Below, one piece after another: positions 8,234 through 18,346 of a stretch of 64,000 bases of DNA (the stretch's first letter is position 1; each line of letters starts with the position of its first letter). The notes under the pieces are model-generated. The model did not search any database, was not told the DNA's origin, and was given only the letters and a program-made list of their open reading frames with translations. The position numbers and the translations under genes were made by a program. This stretch comes from Rhizobium sp. (GTDB lineage Bacteria > Pseudomonadota > Alphaproteobacteria > Rhizobiales > Rhizobiaceae), in the NCBI GenBank assembly GCA_003527225.1, contig DPXQ01000038.1, positions 6,259 to 70,258 of the forward strand, given 5' to 3'.

Positions 8234-9478
8234 ATGACTACAACGTTACCGACGAGGCCCGCCGTCTTGAAGGGCATGGGCCGGACCGAATTCATTGCCA
8301 TGATGGCTTTCATGATGTCGCTCAACGCGCTGGCGATCGACATCATGCTGCCGGGGCTGCAGCAGATCGGCAGCGCCCTCAACGTCACCAACGAGAACCA
8401 CCGGCAATATGTCGTCTCGGCCTATCTGATCGGCTTCGGCATCGCGCAGCTCTTCTACGGACCGGTCGCCGACCGATTTGGCCGCCGCCGCCCGATACTG
8501 TTCGGCCTCGGGATCTACATCCTCTCCTCCCTTGCTGTCGTCCTGGTTCCCTCTTTTGGCGCCCTCCTCGTCCTGCGCTTCATCCAGGGCATCGGATCGG
8601 CTGCCCTGCGCGTCATCACCATCTCCATCGTGCGCGACGTTTATGGCGGCCGGCAGATGGCGGAAGTCATGTCGCTGATCATGATGGTCTTCATGGTCAT
8701 CCCCGTTGTCGCGCCCGGCACTGGCCAGGTCATCATGTTCTTCGGAAACTGGCATCTGATCTTCGTCTTCATGGCGATTGCCGCACTCGCCGTCGGCCTG
8801 TGGATGTATGTTCGCCTTCCAGAGACACTGGCGGCCGCTGACCAGCGGCCCTTCACGGCAAAGTCGATCCTCGCCGGTTTCCGTATCGTGCTGACGGACC
8901 GGATCGCCCTTTGCTATACGATCGCCAGCACCTTCATCTTTGGCGCGCTGTTCGGCTTCATCAATTCCGCCCAGCAGATCTATGTCGGGATCTACGGGCT
9001 CGGAGCGTGGTTTCCCGTGGCCTTTGCCGGCGTGGCGCTGTTCATGGCGCTATCGTCCTTCGTGAACTCCAGGCTCGTCGGACGATTTGGCATGCGAAGG
9101 CTGTCGCATGCCTCGCTTGTCGGGTTCATCGCGATAACCTTCGTGTGGCTTATCGTACAGGTCATGGGACCGCAGCCGATGCCGTTCGCCCTCTTCTTCA
9201 TCTTCTTCTCGCTGGCGATGTTCCAGTTCGGCTGGATCGGCTCGAACTTCAATTCACTTGCGATGGAACCGCTCGGCCACGTGGCCGGCACGGCCTCTTC
9301 CGTGCTCGGTTTCATGGGCACTGTGGGCGGATCGATGATCGGCGCGGCCATCGGACAAGCCTATGACGGCACGGCGCTGCCCATGGTCATGGGCTACTTC
9401 GTCGTATCGGTCATCGGACTGGTCTTCGTCCTGATCGGTGAGCGCGGAAATCTCTTCCAGCCCCACAATAGACCGTAG
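8234..9478 (+). CDS. MFS multidrug exporter, Bcr/CflA type
   Basis: A 414-residue inner-membrane protein with about 12 transmembrane helices. The MFS motif A is present between helices 2 and 3 (GPVADRFGRRRPILFG) and the early helix MSLNALAIDIMLPGL carries the acidic residue typical of drug:proton antiporters. The Bcr/CflA group exports bicyclomycin, chloramphenicol, sulfonamides or metabolites such as cysteine; the substrate here cannot be deduced. ATG 8234 lies 16 bases after the upstream terminator tract, so its promoter probably lies within or just before the hairpin region. Confidence 0.92.
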   Translation: MTTTLPTRPAVLKGMGRTEFIAMMAFMMSLNALAIDIMLPGLQQIGSALNVTNENHRQYVVSAYLIGFGIAQLFYGPVADRFGRRRPILFGLGIYILSSLAVVLVPSFGALLVLRFIQGIGSAALRVITISIVRDVYGGRQMAEVMSLIMMVFMVIPVVAPGTGQVIMFFGNWHLIFVFMAIAALAVGLWMYVRLPETLAAADQRPFTAKSILAGFRIVLTDRIALCYTIASTFIFGALFGFINSAQQIYVGIYGLGAWFPVAFAGVALFMALSSFVNSRLVGRFGMRRLSHASLVGFIAITFVWLIVQVMGPQPMPFALFFIFFSLAMFQFGWIGSNFNSLAMEPLGHVAGTASSVLGFMGTVGGSMIGAAIGQAYDGTALPMVMGYFVVSVIGLVFVLIGERGNLFQPHNRP

Positions 9479-9864
9479 CAGCTATACGCACCCTCCCGCC
9501 CGGCCAACGATCGGGCGGTCCATACACGCCAGTTTCCACGATATCCCGTTGAGACCATGGCCCAGCCTGACTCCGCGCCCAGGCCGCTGCTACCATCATA
9601 TTCTCATTTAACGATAAATAAGGATATTCGGGAATACAGATTGGTAGAGCGCGCTGGAGCACATAACTCCCATCCAGGATTATGAAGCTCCCGCCCCAAG
9701 CATGATGCTTGCTCGCAGCCTATTTCCCCGACATGGCCATGACTACGCGCACCAACGCGTTGCCTGCCAGTTTCGACACTTGATTGCCGTTATGCGTCGA
9801 GGAAGCATGAACTGCATCTCATCACGAATGAGCGGCACGTGAACTGGATTTTCTGGAGGGCGTT
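9479..9864. other. Intergenic region before chemoreceptor gene
   Basis: This 386-base gap has a 7-bp hairpin (9496-9502 with 9512-9518) that could end the MFS transcript, an A/T-rich tract around 9600-9640, and a small palindrome AAGCATGATGCTT near 9695. No coding sequence is apparent. A good GGAGG ribosome site precedes the chemoreceptor start. Confidence 0.4.
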
Positions 9865-11970
9865 ATGCTGAAGATGAATATTAGCACGAAATTCAACACA
9901 CTTCTGTTTGGTGGCGCGCTCATTTCGGCAATCGCCGTCGCAGGAACGGTCGTGACGCTCAGTACCCAGTTTGTCTCTCAGGCAATGCAGGACAAGCTCG
10001 CGAACGTGGAAATCCAGTTCCAGACAGACATGGCGGCCTCGCAACGCTCGGCGACCATGTTGGCGCTCCTGACGGCTGAACAGCAGAGCGTCAAGCAGGC
10101 GATGGCTGCCGGCGACCGCGATGCGCTTACCCGCGAGTTTCTCGGACCGTTCAAGGCGTTGAAAAGCGAATACGACGTCCGCCAATTCCAGTTCCACCTG
10201 CCGCCGGCGACGGCATTCCTGCGGGTCCACAAGCCGGAGCAATTCGGCGACGACCTGTCGAGCTTTCGCCAGACGGTCGTTCAGGTCAATACCGAGAAGA
10301 AGCTGCTGAGCGGCTTGGAAGGTGGCGAGGCGGGTATCGGCATCCGCGGCCTCGCTCCGATCACTCTTGACGGCAAGCATCTGGGTTCCGTGGAATTCGG
10401 CCTCAGCCTTCACAGCGATTTCGTCGACAAGTTCACCAAGAACAGCGGCCATCCAGCGGCGATCTTCGCGGTCGGCAAAGCCGGACTGGAGCAGATCGGC
10501 TCGACACTGCCGAACGGCATGGATGCGGCAAAGGTCTTTGACCTGACCGGCCTGCTCGGCAAGCGAACGACGTTCGAATCCATGCCGGGCACCGACGGAG
10601 CCTTCGCCGGCATCGTATTTCCGGTGAAAGATTTCTCCAACAGCACCATTGGTCTCGCCATCGTCGCGGTCGATCGCGCCAACTACAACGCGATCGCGGC
10701 CACAGGCCTCTGGGCCGCAGCCGGCGTCTTCGCGCTGATGCTGTTCATCGCCGGCGCGATCGCCCTGATCAGCAAGCCGCTGGTCTATCGGCCGCTAGCC
10801 CGCATGACCGACTACATGGGCCTGCTCGCAAGGGGCGACCTCAAAACGGAAGTGCCCTTTGCCGGGCGCGCCGACGAGCTTGGCTCGATGGCTCAGGCGG
10901 TCGATATCTTCCGTAAATCCGCCCTGCGTAATATCGACCTTGAAAATGAGGCCGAAGAAAACCGCACCGCCAGCGAACGTGAACGCGCCCGCACGGAAGC
11001 CGAAAAGGCGGAACAGGCGCGCCAGTTGCAGATTGCCGTCGATGCATTGGCACGCGGACTTGGCAGTCTTGCCAAAGGCGACCTCTCGTTGCGCATCAAC
11101 GAGCCCTTCGCCGGTTCGCTGGAAACGCTGCGGCAGGATTTCAACTCGTCGGTCGACAGCCTGGAGACCGCACTCGGCACGATCGCAATGAGCTCCGGGA
11201 ATATCCGCCAGGGCACGTCGGAAATCCGCGGTTCGACCGACAACCTGTCGCGCCGCACCGAGCAGCAGGCGGCCGCGCTTGAGCAGACCGCCGCCGCACT
11301 CGACGAAATCACCGCGACCGTCACGACCGCCCATCGCCGCGCCGAGGAAATCAGCCGCATGGTCGGCGAGGCGACGAATGTCGCCGGCCAATCGGAGAAG
11401 ATCGTCGAAGAAGCAGTGACCGCCATGGGCGAGATCGAGACATCGTCCAATCAGGTCACCAAGATCATCGGCGTCATCAACGACATCGCCTTCCAAACCA
11501 ACTTGCTGGCTCTGAATGCTGGCGTTGAGGCAGCCCGGGCCGGCGAGGCCGGAAAAGGGTTTGCAGTCGTCGCCCAGGAAGTGCGCGAGCTTGCGCAGCG
11601 CTCCGCCAGCGCCGCCAAGGAAATCAAGACGCTGCTGGAGCAATCCGAGACCCATGTCCAGTCCGGCGTGGCGCTTGTCACCAGGACCGGCGAGGCGCTC
11701 CAACAGATCGGAAAGCACGTCGTGGCGATCAACGAAAACGTCAAGGCCATGGTCACCTCATCCCGTGAACAGTCTGTCGGCCTGCAGGAGATCAATACCG
11801 CCGTCAACCAGATGGACCAGGTCACCCAGCAAAACGCGGCAATGGTCGAAGAGACCACGGCCGCCGTGCATTCGGTGTTCGGCGAGACGGAAACGTTGAA
11901 CGAGGCGATTGGCCGCTTCCAGATGAGCAGCGGACAGTCGGCGACGACACGGCAACACCGCGCCGCCTGA
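9865..11970 (+). CDS. Methyl-accepting chemotaxis protein with dCache-like sensor
   Basis: A 701-residue transmembrane chemoreceptor. TM1 (about residues 12-35) and TM2 (about 275-300) flank a periplasmic sensor of about 240 residues whose [15 protein letters not shown] motif resembles the dCache_3 group. A HAMP domain follows ([21 protein letters not shown]), then a second HAMP-like stretch near residue 400, then the signalling hairpin with the canonical tip region ([20 protein letters not shown]). The C-terminus (RQHRAA) lacks the NWETF-type CheR tether. Ligand unknown. The gene stands alone, away from any che operon, with GGAGG before ATG 9865. Confidence 0.95.
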   Translation: MLKMNISTKFNTLLFGGALISAIAVAGTVVTLSTQFVSQAMQDKLANVEIQFQTDMAASQRSATMLALLTAEQQSVKQAMAAGDRDALTREFLGPFKALKSEYDVRQFQFHLPPATAFLRVHKPEQFGDDLSSFRQTVVQVNTEKKLLSGLEGGEAGIGIRGLAPITLDGKHLGSVEFGLSLHSDFVDKFTKNSGHPAAIFAVGKAGLEQIGSTLPNGMDAAKVFDLTGLLGKRTTFESMPGTDGAFAGIVFPVKDFSNSTIGLAIVAVDRANYNAIAATGLWAAAGVFALMLFIAGAIALISKPLVYRPLARMTDYMGLLARGDLKTEVPFAGRADELGSMAQAVDIFRKSALRNIDLENEAEENRTASERERARTEAEKAEQARQLQIAVDALARGLGSLAKGDLSLRINEPFAGSLETLRQDFNSSVDSLETALGTIAMSSGNIRQGTSEIRGSTDNLSRRTEQQAAALEQTAAALDEITATVTTAHRRAEEISRMVGEATNVAGQSEKIVEEAVTAMGEIETSSNQVTKIIGVINDIAFQTNLLALNAGVEAARAGEAGKGFAVVAQEVRELAQRSASAAKEIKTLLEQSETHVQSGVALVTRTGEALQQIGKHVVAINENVKAMVTSSREQSVGLQEINTAVNQMDQVTQQNAAMVEETTAAVHSVFGETETLNEAIGRFQMSSGQSATTRQHRAA

Positions 11971-11991
11971 TCGCGACATCCCCATAAAGGA

Positions 11992-12019
11992 GAACCCGCG
12001 AGCCCTGTCTCGCGGGTTC
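11992..12019. terminator. Bidirectional hairpin between convergent genes
   Basis: Perfect 11-bp stem GAACCCGCGAG (11992-12002) with CTCGCGGGTTC (12009-12019), loop CCCTGT. It lies between the ends of the chemoreceptor gene and the convergent inositol monophosphatase-family gene. There is no T-run on either side. Confidence 0.6.
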
Positions 12020-12036
12020 CATCTCATGCTACCCGA

Positions 12037-12864
12037 TCAGAAGGTGAAAATCTTCTCGCTGAGTTCCTGCCAGCTGTCTCGATCCGATGCCACCAGAAGC
12101 CCCCCTTCGACATGATGCGGCAGGTATGGAGAGCCATCGAGGCGGGCAACATGGGCACCGGACTCCTGGGCGATCAGCGTGCCCGCCAGATGGTCCCAGG
12201 GCATCAGCTTCTTGTACATAGAGAAATGAAGATGCCCGCTGCAAAGGGTGCGATACTCGTGCGCCGCGCAGCGATAGCTGGTGAACATCCGCACCTGCGC
12301 CAGATTGGAAAGCACCCGACGCCGCGCTTCGGTCTCGAGGAATCCGACTGCTGCAATCCCGACCATCTGCTCGAGCGGAACGGCCGGGGCTATCGCCATC
12401 TGGGTCTGCGATCCGTCCGGACGGCAAAACCAGGTGCCAGATCCCTTCTCGGCAATGACCCAGTCATTCCCCATCGGGTCGTAGATGATGCCGGCCACAG
12501 TCTCGCCGCGGGCAACCACACTGAGCATGACACCGAAGAGCGGCAGGCCGGCGGCGTAATTGAAGGTGCCGTCGATCGGATCGACGATGATGGCGAGATC
12601 GGCGTCGGCAATCTTCGCCAGCAAACCGGGGTCGGCGGCAACGGACTCCTCCCCGACGAACACGGCGTCGGGAAGCAATTCCTCCACCCGCGCCCGGATC
12701 AGGCGTTCGGCGGCCTCGTCGGCCTCGGTGACGAGATCGATCGCCTCGCTCTTCATCCGCACGTCGCCCTCGCCGAGATTGCGGAAACGCGGCAGGATTT
12801 CGGTCGCCGCCGCCTCCTGGAGAGCATTGGCGAGCGCCGCGATATCGAAGTCTGCCATCGTCAT
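12037..12864 (-). CDS. Inositol monophosphatase family protein
   Basis: A 275-residue Mg-dependent phosphatase of the IMPase/CysQ/HisN superfamily. Both signatures are present: [12 protein letters not shown] (metal-binding Asp residues) and [15 protein letters not shown]. The family acts on inositol phosphate, histidinol phosphate, PAP or other small phosphoesters; the sequence does not decide between these. I use ATG 12864, whose ATGA overlaps the ttcA stop, so this is the last gene of a four-gene coupled operon (15540 to 12037). A start two codons later is also possible. Confidence 0.9.
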   Translation of the reverse strand: MTMADFDIAALANALQEAAATEILPRFRNLGEGDVRMKSEAIDLVTEADEAAERLIRARVEELLPDAVFVGEESVAADPGLLAKIADADLAIIVDPIDGTFNYAAGLPLFGVMLSVVARGETVAGIIYDPMGNDWVIAEKGSGTWFCRPDGSQTQMAIAPAVPLEQMVGIAAVGFLETEARRRVLSNLAQVRMFTSYRCAAHEYRTLCSGHLHFSMYKKLMPWDHLAGTLIAQESGAHVARLDGSPYLPHHVEGGLLVASDRDSWQELSEKIFTF

Positions 12865-13736
12865 TTGTCCTTTGCCGCCATCAGGGCCGAAAAATCGAAG
12901 AGTTTGGGATCGAGCAAATGCGATGCATCTACATGGCCGAGCGCACGCAGCATGGCATCCTTGCGGCCGGGCATGCGCGCTTCGATACCGGCAAGCATCT
13001 CCTTCATCGCATTGCGCTGAAGACCGTCCTGCGAGCCACAGAGATCGCATGGGATGATCGGGAACTCCATCGCGGTTGCGAATTTCGCAAGATCGTCCTC
13101 CGCCGCGTAGGCAAGCGGCCGGAGCACCATCAGGTCACCCTCGTCGTTCAGAAGCTTGGCCGGCATCGTTGACAATCGACCGCCATGGAAGAAGTTCATG
13201 AAGAAGGTTTCGAGAATATCTTCCCGGTGATGGCCAAGCACCAGCGCGTCGCAGCCTTCCTCCCGTGCGATGCGGTAGAGATTGCCGCGCCGCATCCTCG
13301 AGCAGAGAGAGCAATAGGTCGCCCCTTGGGATACCTTCTCCTTCACGACCGAATAGGTGTCGCGATACTCGATCCGGTGCTGGACGCCGATCGACTTCAA
13401 ATAGTCCGGCAATACATGCTTCGGGAAATTTGGCTGACCCTGATCCAGATTGCAGGCGAGCAGCTCGACCGGAAGCAGCCCGCGCCATTTGAGGTCCAGG
13501 AGGATAGCCAGCAGACCATAGCTGTCTTTGCCTCCCGAAAGGCCGACGAGCCAGCGTTTCTGGCCCTTCAGCATGTCGAAATCGTCGATCGCCTGGCGGA
13601 CCTGCCGCAAGAGGCGCTTTCTCAGCTTGTTGAACGATACAGACTTCGGCGCGCCGGCAAAAAGCGGGTGGCGGCCATCATCTCCCGCGCCTTCCAGGTT
13701 GTCGATTGCTGCCGTGTCGTGAATGTCAAAGCTCAT
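12861..13736 (-). CDS. ttcA: tRNA 2-thiocytidine biosynthesis protein TtcA
   Basis: A 291-residue enzyme that makes 2-thiocytidine at position 32 of tRNA using ATP and an iron-sulfur cluster. The PP-loop SGGKDS is at residues 67-72. The cluster-binding CxxC is Cys142-Cys145 (CSLC), with a further Cys pair in PCDLCGSQ, and the [13 protein letters not shown] segment is typical. Start and stop overlap both neighbours as ATGA, so translation is coupled to the YdjC-like deacetylase upstream and the IMPase-family gene downstream. Confidence 0.95.
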   Translation of the reverse strand: MSFDIHDTAAIDNLEGAGDDGRHPLFAGAPKSVSFNKLRKRLLRQVRQAIDDFDMLKGQKRWLVGLSGGKDSYGLLAILLDLKWRGLLPVELLACNLDQGQPNFPKHVLPDYLKSIGVQHRIEYRDTYSVVKEKVSQGATYCSLCSRMRRGNLYRIAREEGCDALVLGHHREDILETFFMNFFHGGRLSTMPAKLLNDEGDLMVLRPLAYAAEDDLAKFATAMEFPIIPCDLCGSQDGLQRNAMKEMLAGIEARMPGRKDAMLRALGHVDASHLLDPKLFDFSALMAAKDK

Positions 13737-14593
13737 TGCGTGGCTCTCTTGAGCGGGGTTCCGCCGGCGAGAGTCCAGCCGTCGAAGCGGGAAAGTTCGG
13801 CAAACTCGACCTCCCGGGCCGCGACCAATCTATCCCGCCGCCGCAGGACATCGTCGGCCTTGCCGGGATGACACATGACGACCATGTCTTCACGTCGCCT
13901 GCCCGAAAGCTCGCGCAGATAGGCCGGAAATGCGTCGGGGTTCCCCCAGTCGTAAAATCCGGCAAGTGGCCCCTTCACGTCATATCCAGCCTGCACCATT
14001 TCGCGGTCGAAGCCATGCGCGAGAAAGGCGACGAAAGAAACCTTCGCCCGCAGTTTCACGCCGGTCGCCAAGGCCACCGCTGGCGCGCCGCGCAGCCACG
14101 GAATCGGCGGGCCGGCGGCGAAACCGGGCAAGCGCTTCTTCAGCCAGCGGCGCACCGGACCCAGGAAATGCACATGCTGGTGACCGTCGATATAATCTGG
14201 GAATCGTCCCATAGCATCGACGAACGCTTGAAGCTGGGCATCCAGCTCACCCTCGAGGCCGGCTCGGTCAATCCCCCCGAGGTAGCAGGCACGGATCAGA
14301 CGCTTCAGATTTGGCATCCGGCCCGCCCCGATCGATCCGCGTCCGCTCAGAGGCTCGAAATCGGTAAGCGTCAGGTGCAGCCCGACCGCTACATCCCTGC
14401 TTTCCGGAAGGTCCTTTAGAAGGCGCGCCTCCTCTGCCCACTCGGGAAAGAGGGTCATGCAGCCCGTTCCCGAGAGCTTGCGGCCCTCGATCAGCGAACG
14501 GATGGCCCGGTCGACGCCCGGCGCAAGCCCGTAGTCGTCGGCGACGAGTAAGACGCCGCCACTTGGTGTGCCCTTTGCGGCCTTCTCCTTCAT
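13733..14593 (-). CDS. YdjC/ChbG-family carbohydrate deacetylase, NaxD-like
   Basis: A 286-residue protein with the YdjC fold: catalytic/metal Asp pair in LLVADDYGL (about residues 19-20), the first metal histidine in [10 protein letters not shown] and a second in IDGHQHVHF. YdjC enzymes remove N-acetyl groups from sugars. The neighbours (GT2 upstream, GtrA and GT-C close by) match the set in which Francisella NaxD and Bordetella LgmC deacetylate polyprenyl-phosphate-linked GalNAc or GlcNAc before transfer to lipid A, so that role is inferred. The start ATG 14593 overlaps the GT2 stop as ATGA; the longer upstream reading lies inside the GT2 gene. Confidence 0.87.
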   Translation of the reverse strand: MKEKAAKGTPSGGVLLVADDYGLAPGVDRAIRSLIEGRKLSGTGCMTLFPEWAEEARLLKDLPESRDVAVGLHLTLTDFEPLSGRGSIGAGRMPNLKRLIRACYLGGIDRAGLEGELDAQLQAFVDAMGRFPDYIDGHQHVHFLGPVRRWLKKRLPGFAAGPPIPWLRGAPAVALATGVKLRAKVSFVAFLAHGFDREMVQAGYDVKGPLAGFYDWGNPDAFPAYLRELSGRRREDMVVMCHPGKADDVLRRRDRLVAAREVEFAELSRFDGWTLAGGTPLKRATQ

Positions 14594-15540
14594 TTGCGCT
14601 GGTCCGGCTGATGAATCTTGCGCACGATATAGAGTGGCCGGTCCTTGCCCTCGGCAACGGCGACCCACAGATACTCTCCGAGCAGACCGAGCAACGCGAG
14701 ATTGAAACCGCCGAGAACCGTCACCGCGACCATCAGGCTTGGATAGCCGGGCACATCGATGCCGTGGAATAGGACCTCGAAAAGCATCTTTATGCCGTAG
14801 AGCATTCCCAGACAGCCAGTCACCGCCCCCAGGACTGAAACGACCCGCAACGGGATCGCCGAAAACGAAGTCATGCCTTCGAGCGACAGGGCCACCAGCG
14901 CAAGCCTCGACCATTTTGTGACACCGGCAGTGCGTTCGTCGGGCGTGTAGTAAATCCCCTTCTGACGGAAACCGGTCCAGGCATAGAGCCCCTTGTTGAA
15001 CCGGCGCTTGTCGCGCACCTTGAGCAAGGCATCCGCCGCATTACGGCGCATGATGCGGAAATCGCCGGCATTTTCCGGAATGCTGAAGCGCTGCCCCGAA
15101 TTGATCAGCCAGTAGAACAGCCGTCCGCCGATCGCCTTGCGCCAGGATTCTTCCCTGCGGTCATCGCGAATGGAATAGACGACATCGAGATCCGGGTCCG
15201 CGAGCAGCGTCGAGATCAGTTCCATGCAGACCTCGTAGGGGTGCTGCATATCCGCATCCACCATCATCACGTAGTCGCCGCGGCTTTCCTCGATCCCGGC
15301 AAAGAGTGCGACCTCCTTGCCGAAATTGCGGCTGAGCTCGATAATGCGCCAGTTGCCATCAAGAGTGTCGCGAAACCGGGCGATGCTGTCGTCCGTGCTG
15401 CCGTCATCGACGAGGATCACTTCCAGATCGAGGTTATAGTCACTCTTCACCTGCTGACCGAGCGTCCGCGTGAAGGCAGCGAAATCGGCTGCAGAATCAT
15501 GTTCGTTCAGAAACGGAGTGACTATCGATAACAAGGCCAT
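14590..15540 (-). CDS. GT2 polyprenyl-phosphate glycosyltransferase (GtrB/ArnC type)
   Basis: A 316-residue family 2 glycosyltransferase. The nucleotide-sugar site is marked by VDDGSTDDS near residue 45 and the DxD by VDADMQHP near residue 105. A C-terminal membrane part with two helices (about 230-300) is typical of enzymes that load a sugar onto undecaprenyl phosphate. ATG 15540 has GGAGG six bases upstream, which excludes the 26-codon longer form. It is the first gene of the coupled operon GT2-YdjC-ttcA-IMPase. Confidence 0.92.
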   Translation of the reverse strand: MALLSIVTPFLNEHDSAADFAAFTRTLGQQVKSDYNLDLEVILVDDGSTDDSIARFRDTLDGNWRIIELSRNFGKEVALFAGIEESRGDYVMMVDADMQHPYEVCMELISTLLADPDLDVVYSIRDDRREESWRKAIGGRLFYWLINSGQRFSIPENAGDFRIMRRNAADALLKVRDKRRFNKGLYAWTGFRQKGIYYTPDERTAGVTKWSRLALVALSLEGMTSFSAIPLRVVSVLGAVTGCLGMLYGIKMLFEVLFHGIDVPGYPSLMVAVTVLGGFNLALLGLLGEYLWVAVAEGKDRPLYIVRKIHQPDQRK

Positions 15541-15737
15541 GCACGCCTCCGGCGGTGGGAATGCTTTTCGTAAAGCTCTATAATCATCGCGCACTGCAAT
15601 AGCCAGACCAATAGGCAACGCGCGCGCGGCGAATTGTCCGCATGCCGATGCCCGTGACCCCCTTCCGCAGTTTCGAGGACTTACCCCCTTGCGGGTTTTG
15701 CGCTAGGGGGATGGGGCCCCGTGAAAATGCGAGAAGA

Positions 15738-16139
15738 ATGTTGTCTACGTCCCCCGAGAAGACCCTGCCCCAGAAGATGCTGCGCTTCCTGACGGTCGGC
15801 GTTGCCAATACCGCGGTCGATTTCGCGGTCTTCGGCCTTTCGGTCAGCATCGGCGCTCCCCCGCTGATCGCCAATGTCATCGCATGGATCTTCGCCGTCA
15901 GTTTTTCCTATCTGGCCAATGCCCATTGGTCGTTCGATCGCAAGCGCAAGCACAGTGAAGCCCTGCCCCGCTTCCTGGTCATGGGCGCGCTGATTTCGCT
16001 GCTCGTTTCTTCCGCAGCCGTCGGTTTGTTCAGCCCGGTGATCGGTCTCTGGCCGGCCAAAATCGGTGGAACGGTTGTCGCAGCGGTGCTGAATTTCGTC
16101 GCCGCGCGCTGGTCGATCGAAAACCGTCTTGGGCGATGA
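15738..16139 (+). CDS. GtrA-family membrane protein (putative polyprenyl-sugar flippase)
   Basis: A 133-residue protein with four predicted membrane helices and the GtrA hallmarks FLTVGVANTAVDFAVFG at the start and FVAARWSIE at the end. GtrA proteins work with GtrB-type GT2 enzymes and GT-C transferases, probably flipping the polyprenyl-linked sugar across the inner membrane. It is divergent from the GT2 gene and convergent with the GT-C gene (5-base gap). The start is uncertain: ATG 15738 fits family length; ATG 15711 would add nine residues. Confidence 0.85.
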   Translation: MLSTSPEKTLPQKMLRFLTVGVANTAVDFAVFGLSVSIGAPPLIANVIAWIFAVSFSYLANAHWSFDRKRKHSEALPRFLVMGALISLLVSSAAVGLFSPVIGLWPAKIGGTVVAAVLNFVAARWSIENRLGR

Positions 16140-16144
16140 GAAAA

Positions 16145-17647
16145 TCAGCCGAGCGGCTTGGCAATAGTTACCACGAAAGGCCATTGGCGCTCACCATCGA
16201 ACCCGGTGATCGAAAACGGGATCGTCACGACGTCGGACAGGCCACCCGTCAGTTCGCGTGAGAGCCGGGCGCAACTCCCGTCGCCCTCGCGGCATATGAT
16301 CATCATGCCGCGACGCTCAAGTCCCGCCTTGTCGATATAGCCCTTGGAAACGCTGAGCGAATTGGCCTCGAGCGCGATCGGCGAGTAACGCGAATAGAAC
16401 GACATGGCATTGGCGAGCAGGAAATCACCGGCGATAACAGGATCATCGCCGCCGCCGTACTGCCGCCAGTATTCGTCGAGCTGGGCGCTCACTGCCTTTA
16501 CCGGGACGGTCATATTGAGACGCGTCCCGCCGCGCACGCTTTCCTTGTAGATCGGCGCGGAAACCAGGAGTGCGACGAAATAGAGGCCGGTGGCGATCAG
16601 CGCTCGGGCGATATTCCGGTTGATGAGATCGGGCGGCAGCAAGGCGGCGACCAGCATCACAAGCGGCAGGAAGACCGGAAGCACCCAGGCGAGATTGAGG
16701 TCGGCGCTTGCTGCAAATGCCAGCGCGATTGTGAGCACTGTCGGCCACAGGCCGAACGCAAGAAGCGCTCTTCCCTCAACGGTCGTTCGAAAGCCGCTCA
16801 GCCGCCCGAGCCACAGGAATGGATAGCCGTCGTTGGGGCTGCGGAGCAGTAGGGCGAGGCCGAGCGCGGGGAGCAAATAGACCAACATGCCACCCAGGAA
16901 CAGCGCGAGGCTCGAAACGATATGGGAAACCACGCCGTCGCCCTGCTCCGCAGCATAGGTGATCGGCAGGAAATCATTCTCGAAGAGCCAGATGAGATGC
17001 CCCGCGAAGACCGCAACCGAGGCAAGCGCCACAATGAGCCCGAAGGACGAAAGCAGGATCGATCGGGCTTCACGGTCCATTACCGCGTGAATGAAGAGTG
17101 CGCCGACCAGAACTACGGAATGATACTTCGTCAGCATGGCGATTCCGACAAGGATTCCGAGAGCCAGCGCATCATACCAGCGCCGCGCTTCGAGCCCGCG
17201 CAGATAAAAGAGGAAGACGCCCGCCCAGACCGGCGTCATCGCCGAATTGGCATTGTACTTGATCGCCTGGAACGAGAATGCCGGAACGACGACCGCACAG
17301 AGAATGACGAAAAGCTGAAACCCGCTATCGCCATACCGCGCGGCTATGCGCCACAGAAGAAGGAGCGCGACGACGACGTTGAGGGAGGCGAATACGTAGT
17401 AGATCCAGTCGACATGCGGCAGGATGGAGAACCAGGCAGCCACGAGCCAGCCGAAAAATGGCGGATGCTTGAAATATCCCCATTGCCAGAGGACGCCCCA
17501 GGCATAGTTTTCGACCATGTCGCCGTATTCATCGAGATTGAGGCGGGAAAGCTCGGCGTGAAGCGTAAGCACGATGCCGAAGAGCACCATGATCGCCAGC
17601 GCGGCACGCGCTTGCCAATTGTGCTGAGGTCTGTCACCCGCCGTCAT
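16145..17647 (-). CDS. GT-C (ArnT/PMT-type) membrane glycosyltransferase
   Basis: A 500-residue integral membrane protein with about 11-12 helices. The first periplasmic loop has the acidic motif LNLDEYGDMVENYAWG followed by YFKHPPFFGW, matching the catalytic Asp-Glu and HPP regions of ArnT/GT39/GT83 enzymes. Such enzymes take a sugar from a polyprenyl phosphate and attach it to lipid A or another glycan on the periplasmic face. Together with GT2, YdjC and GtrA it would complete a sugar-modification route. ATG 17647 is the only good start. Confidence 0.86.
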   Translation of the reverse strand: MTAGDRPQHNWQARAALAIMVLFGIVLTLHAELSRLNLDEYGDMVENYAWGVLWQWGYFKHPPFFGWLVAAWFSILPHVDWIYYVFASLNVVVALLLLWRIAARYGDSGFQLFVILCAVVVPAFSFQAIKYNANSAMTPVWAGVFLFYLRGLEARRWYDALALGILVGIAMLTKYHSVVLVGALFIHAVMDREARSILLSSFGLIVALASVAVFAGHLIWLFENDFLPITYAAEQGDGVVSHIVSSLALFLGGMLVYLLPALGLALLLRSPNDGYPFLWLGRLSGFRTTVEGRALLAFGLWPTVLTIALAFAASADLNLAWVLPVFLPLVMLVAALLPPDLINRNIARALIATGLYFVALLVSAPIYKESVRGGTRLNMTVPVKAVSAQLDEYWRQYGGGDDPVIAGDFLLANAMSFYSRYSPIALEANSLSVSKGYIDKAGLERRGMMIICREGDGSCARLSRELTGGLSDVVTIPFSITGFDGERQWPFVVTIAKPLG

Positions 17648-17680
17648 AGCGTCAGCTCCAAGCTCGTACCCACAAAGTAA

Positions 17681-17706
17681 GAAAGCCGCCTTGAAAGGCG
17701 GCTTTC
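17681..17706 (-). terminator. Terminator of rpsD
   Basis: Perfect 10-bp stem GAAAGCCGCC (17681-17690) with GGCGGCTTTC (17697-17706). On the minus strand the stem is followed by TTACTTTGT. It lies 23 bases past the rpsD stop. Confidence 0.85.
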
Positions 17707-17728
17707 CTCAAAGACGGATCGCGAAAAA

Positions 17729-18346
17729 TCAACGCGAGTAGAATTCGACCACGAGCTGCGGCTCCATGACGACCGCGTAGGGTACGTCCGAGAGACCGGG
17801 GACGCGAGCGAAGGTCGCGACCATCTTGTTGTGATCGACTTCGATATAGTCCGGAACGTCGCGCTCGGCGAGCTGTACGGATTCGAGAACCGTAACGAGC
17901 TGCTTCGACTTCTGGCGAACTTCGATAACATCACCGGCCTTGCAGCGGTAGGAACCGATGTTGACCTTGACGCCATTGACGGTCACGTGGCCGTGGTTGA
18001 CGAACTGGCGGGCAGCGAAGACGGTCGGAACGAACTTGGCGCGATAGACGATCGCATCAAGACGCGATTCCAAAAGGCCGATCAGGTTCTCCGAAGTGTC
18101 GCCCTTGCGGCGGTTGGCTTCGTCATAGATGGCGCGGAACTGCTTCTCGCGCAGATCGCCGTAGTAGCCCTTCAGCTTCTGCTTGGCGCGCAGCTGCACG
18201 CCGAAGTCGGAAAGCTTGCCCTTGCGGCGCTGACCATGCTGGCCGGGGCCGTATTCGCGGCGGTTGACCGGGGACTTCGGACGGCCCCAGATGTTTTCGC
18301 CCATACGGCGATCGATTTTGTACTTGGATGCAGCGCGCTTGCTCAT
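17729..18346 (-). CDS. rpsD: 30S ribosomal protein S4
   Basis: A 205-residue primary 16S rRNA-binding protein of the small subunit and assembly initiator. The N-terminal block ([19 protein letters not shown]) and the S4 RNA-binding domain ([28 protein letters not shown]) are intact. AAAGGAA precedes ATG 18346. It is transcribed alone here rather than in the alpha operon, as usual in Alphaproteobacteria. Its leader holds the inverted repeat CCGGT/ACCGG (18372-18391), a possible autoregulatory or promoter-proximal structure. Confidence 0.98.
   Translation of the reverse strand: MSKRAASKYKIDRRMGENIWGRPKSPVNRREYGPGQHGQRRKGKLSDFGVQLRAKQKLKGYYGDLREKQFRAIYDEANRRKGDTSENLIGLLESRLDAIVYRAKFVPTVFAARQFVNHGHVTVNGVKVNIGSYRCKAGDVIEVRQKSKQLVTVLESVQLAERDVPDYIEVDHNKMVATFARVPGLSDVPYAVVMEPQLVVEFYSR

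Noticed and set aside
13185..13871. A 228-codon plus-strand ORF opposite ttcA
   Set aside because: Antisense of a clear PP-loop enzyme; no ribosome site.
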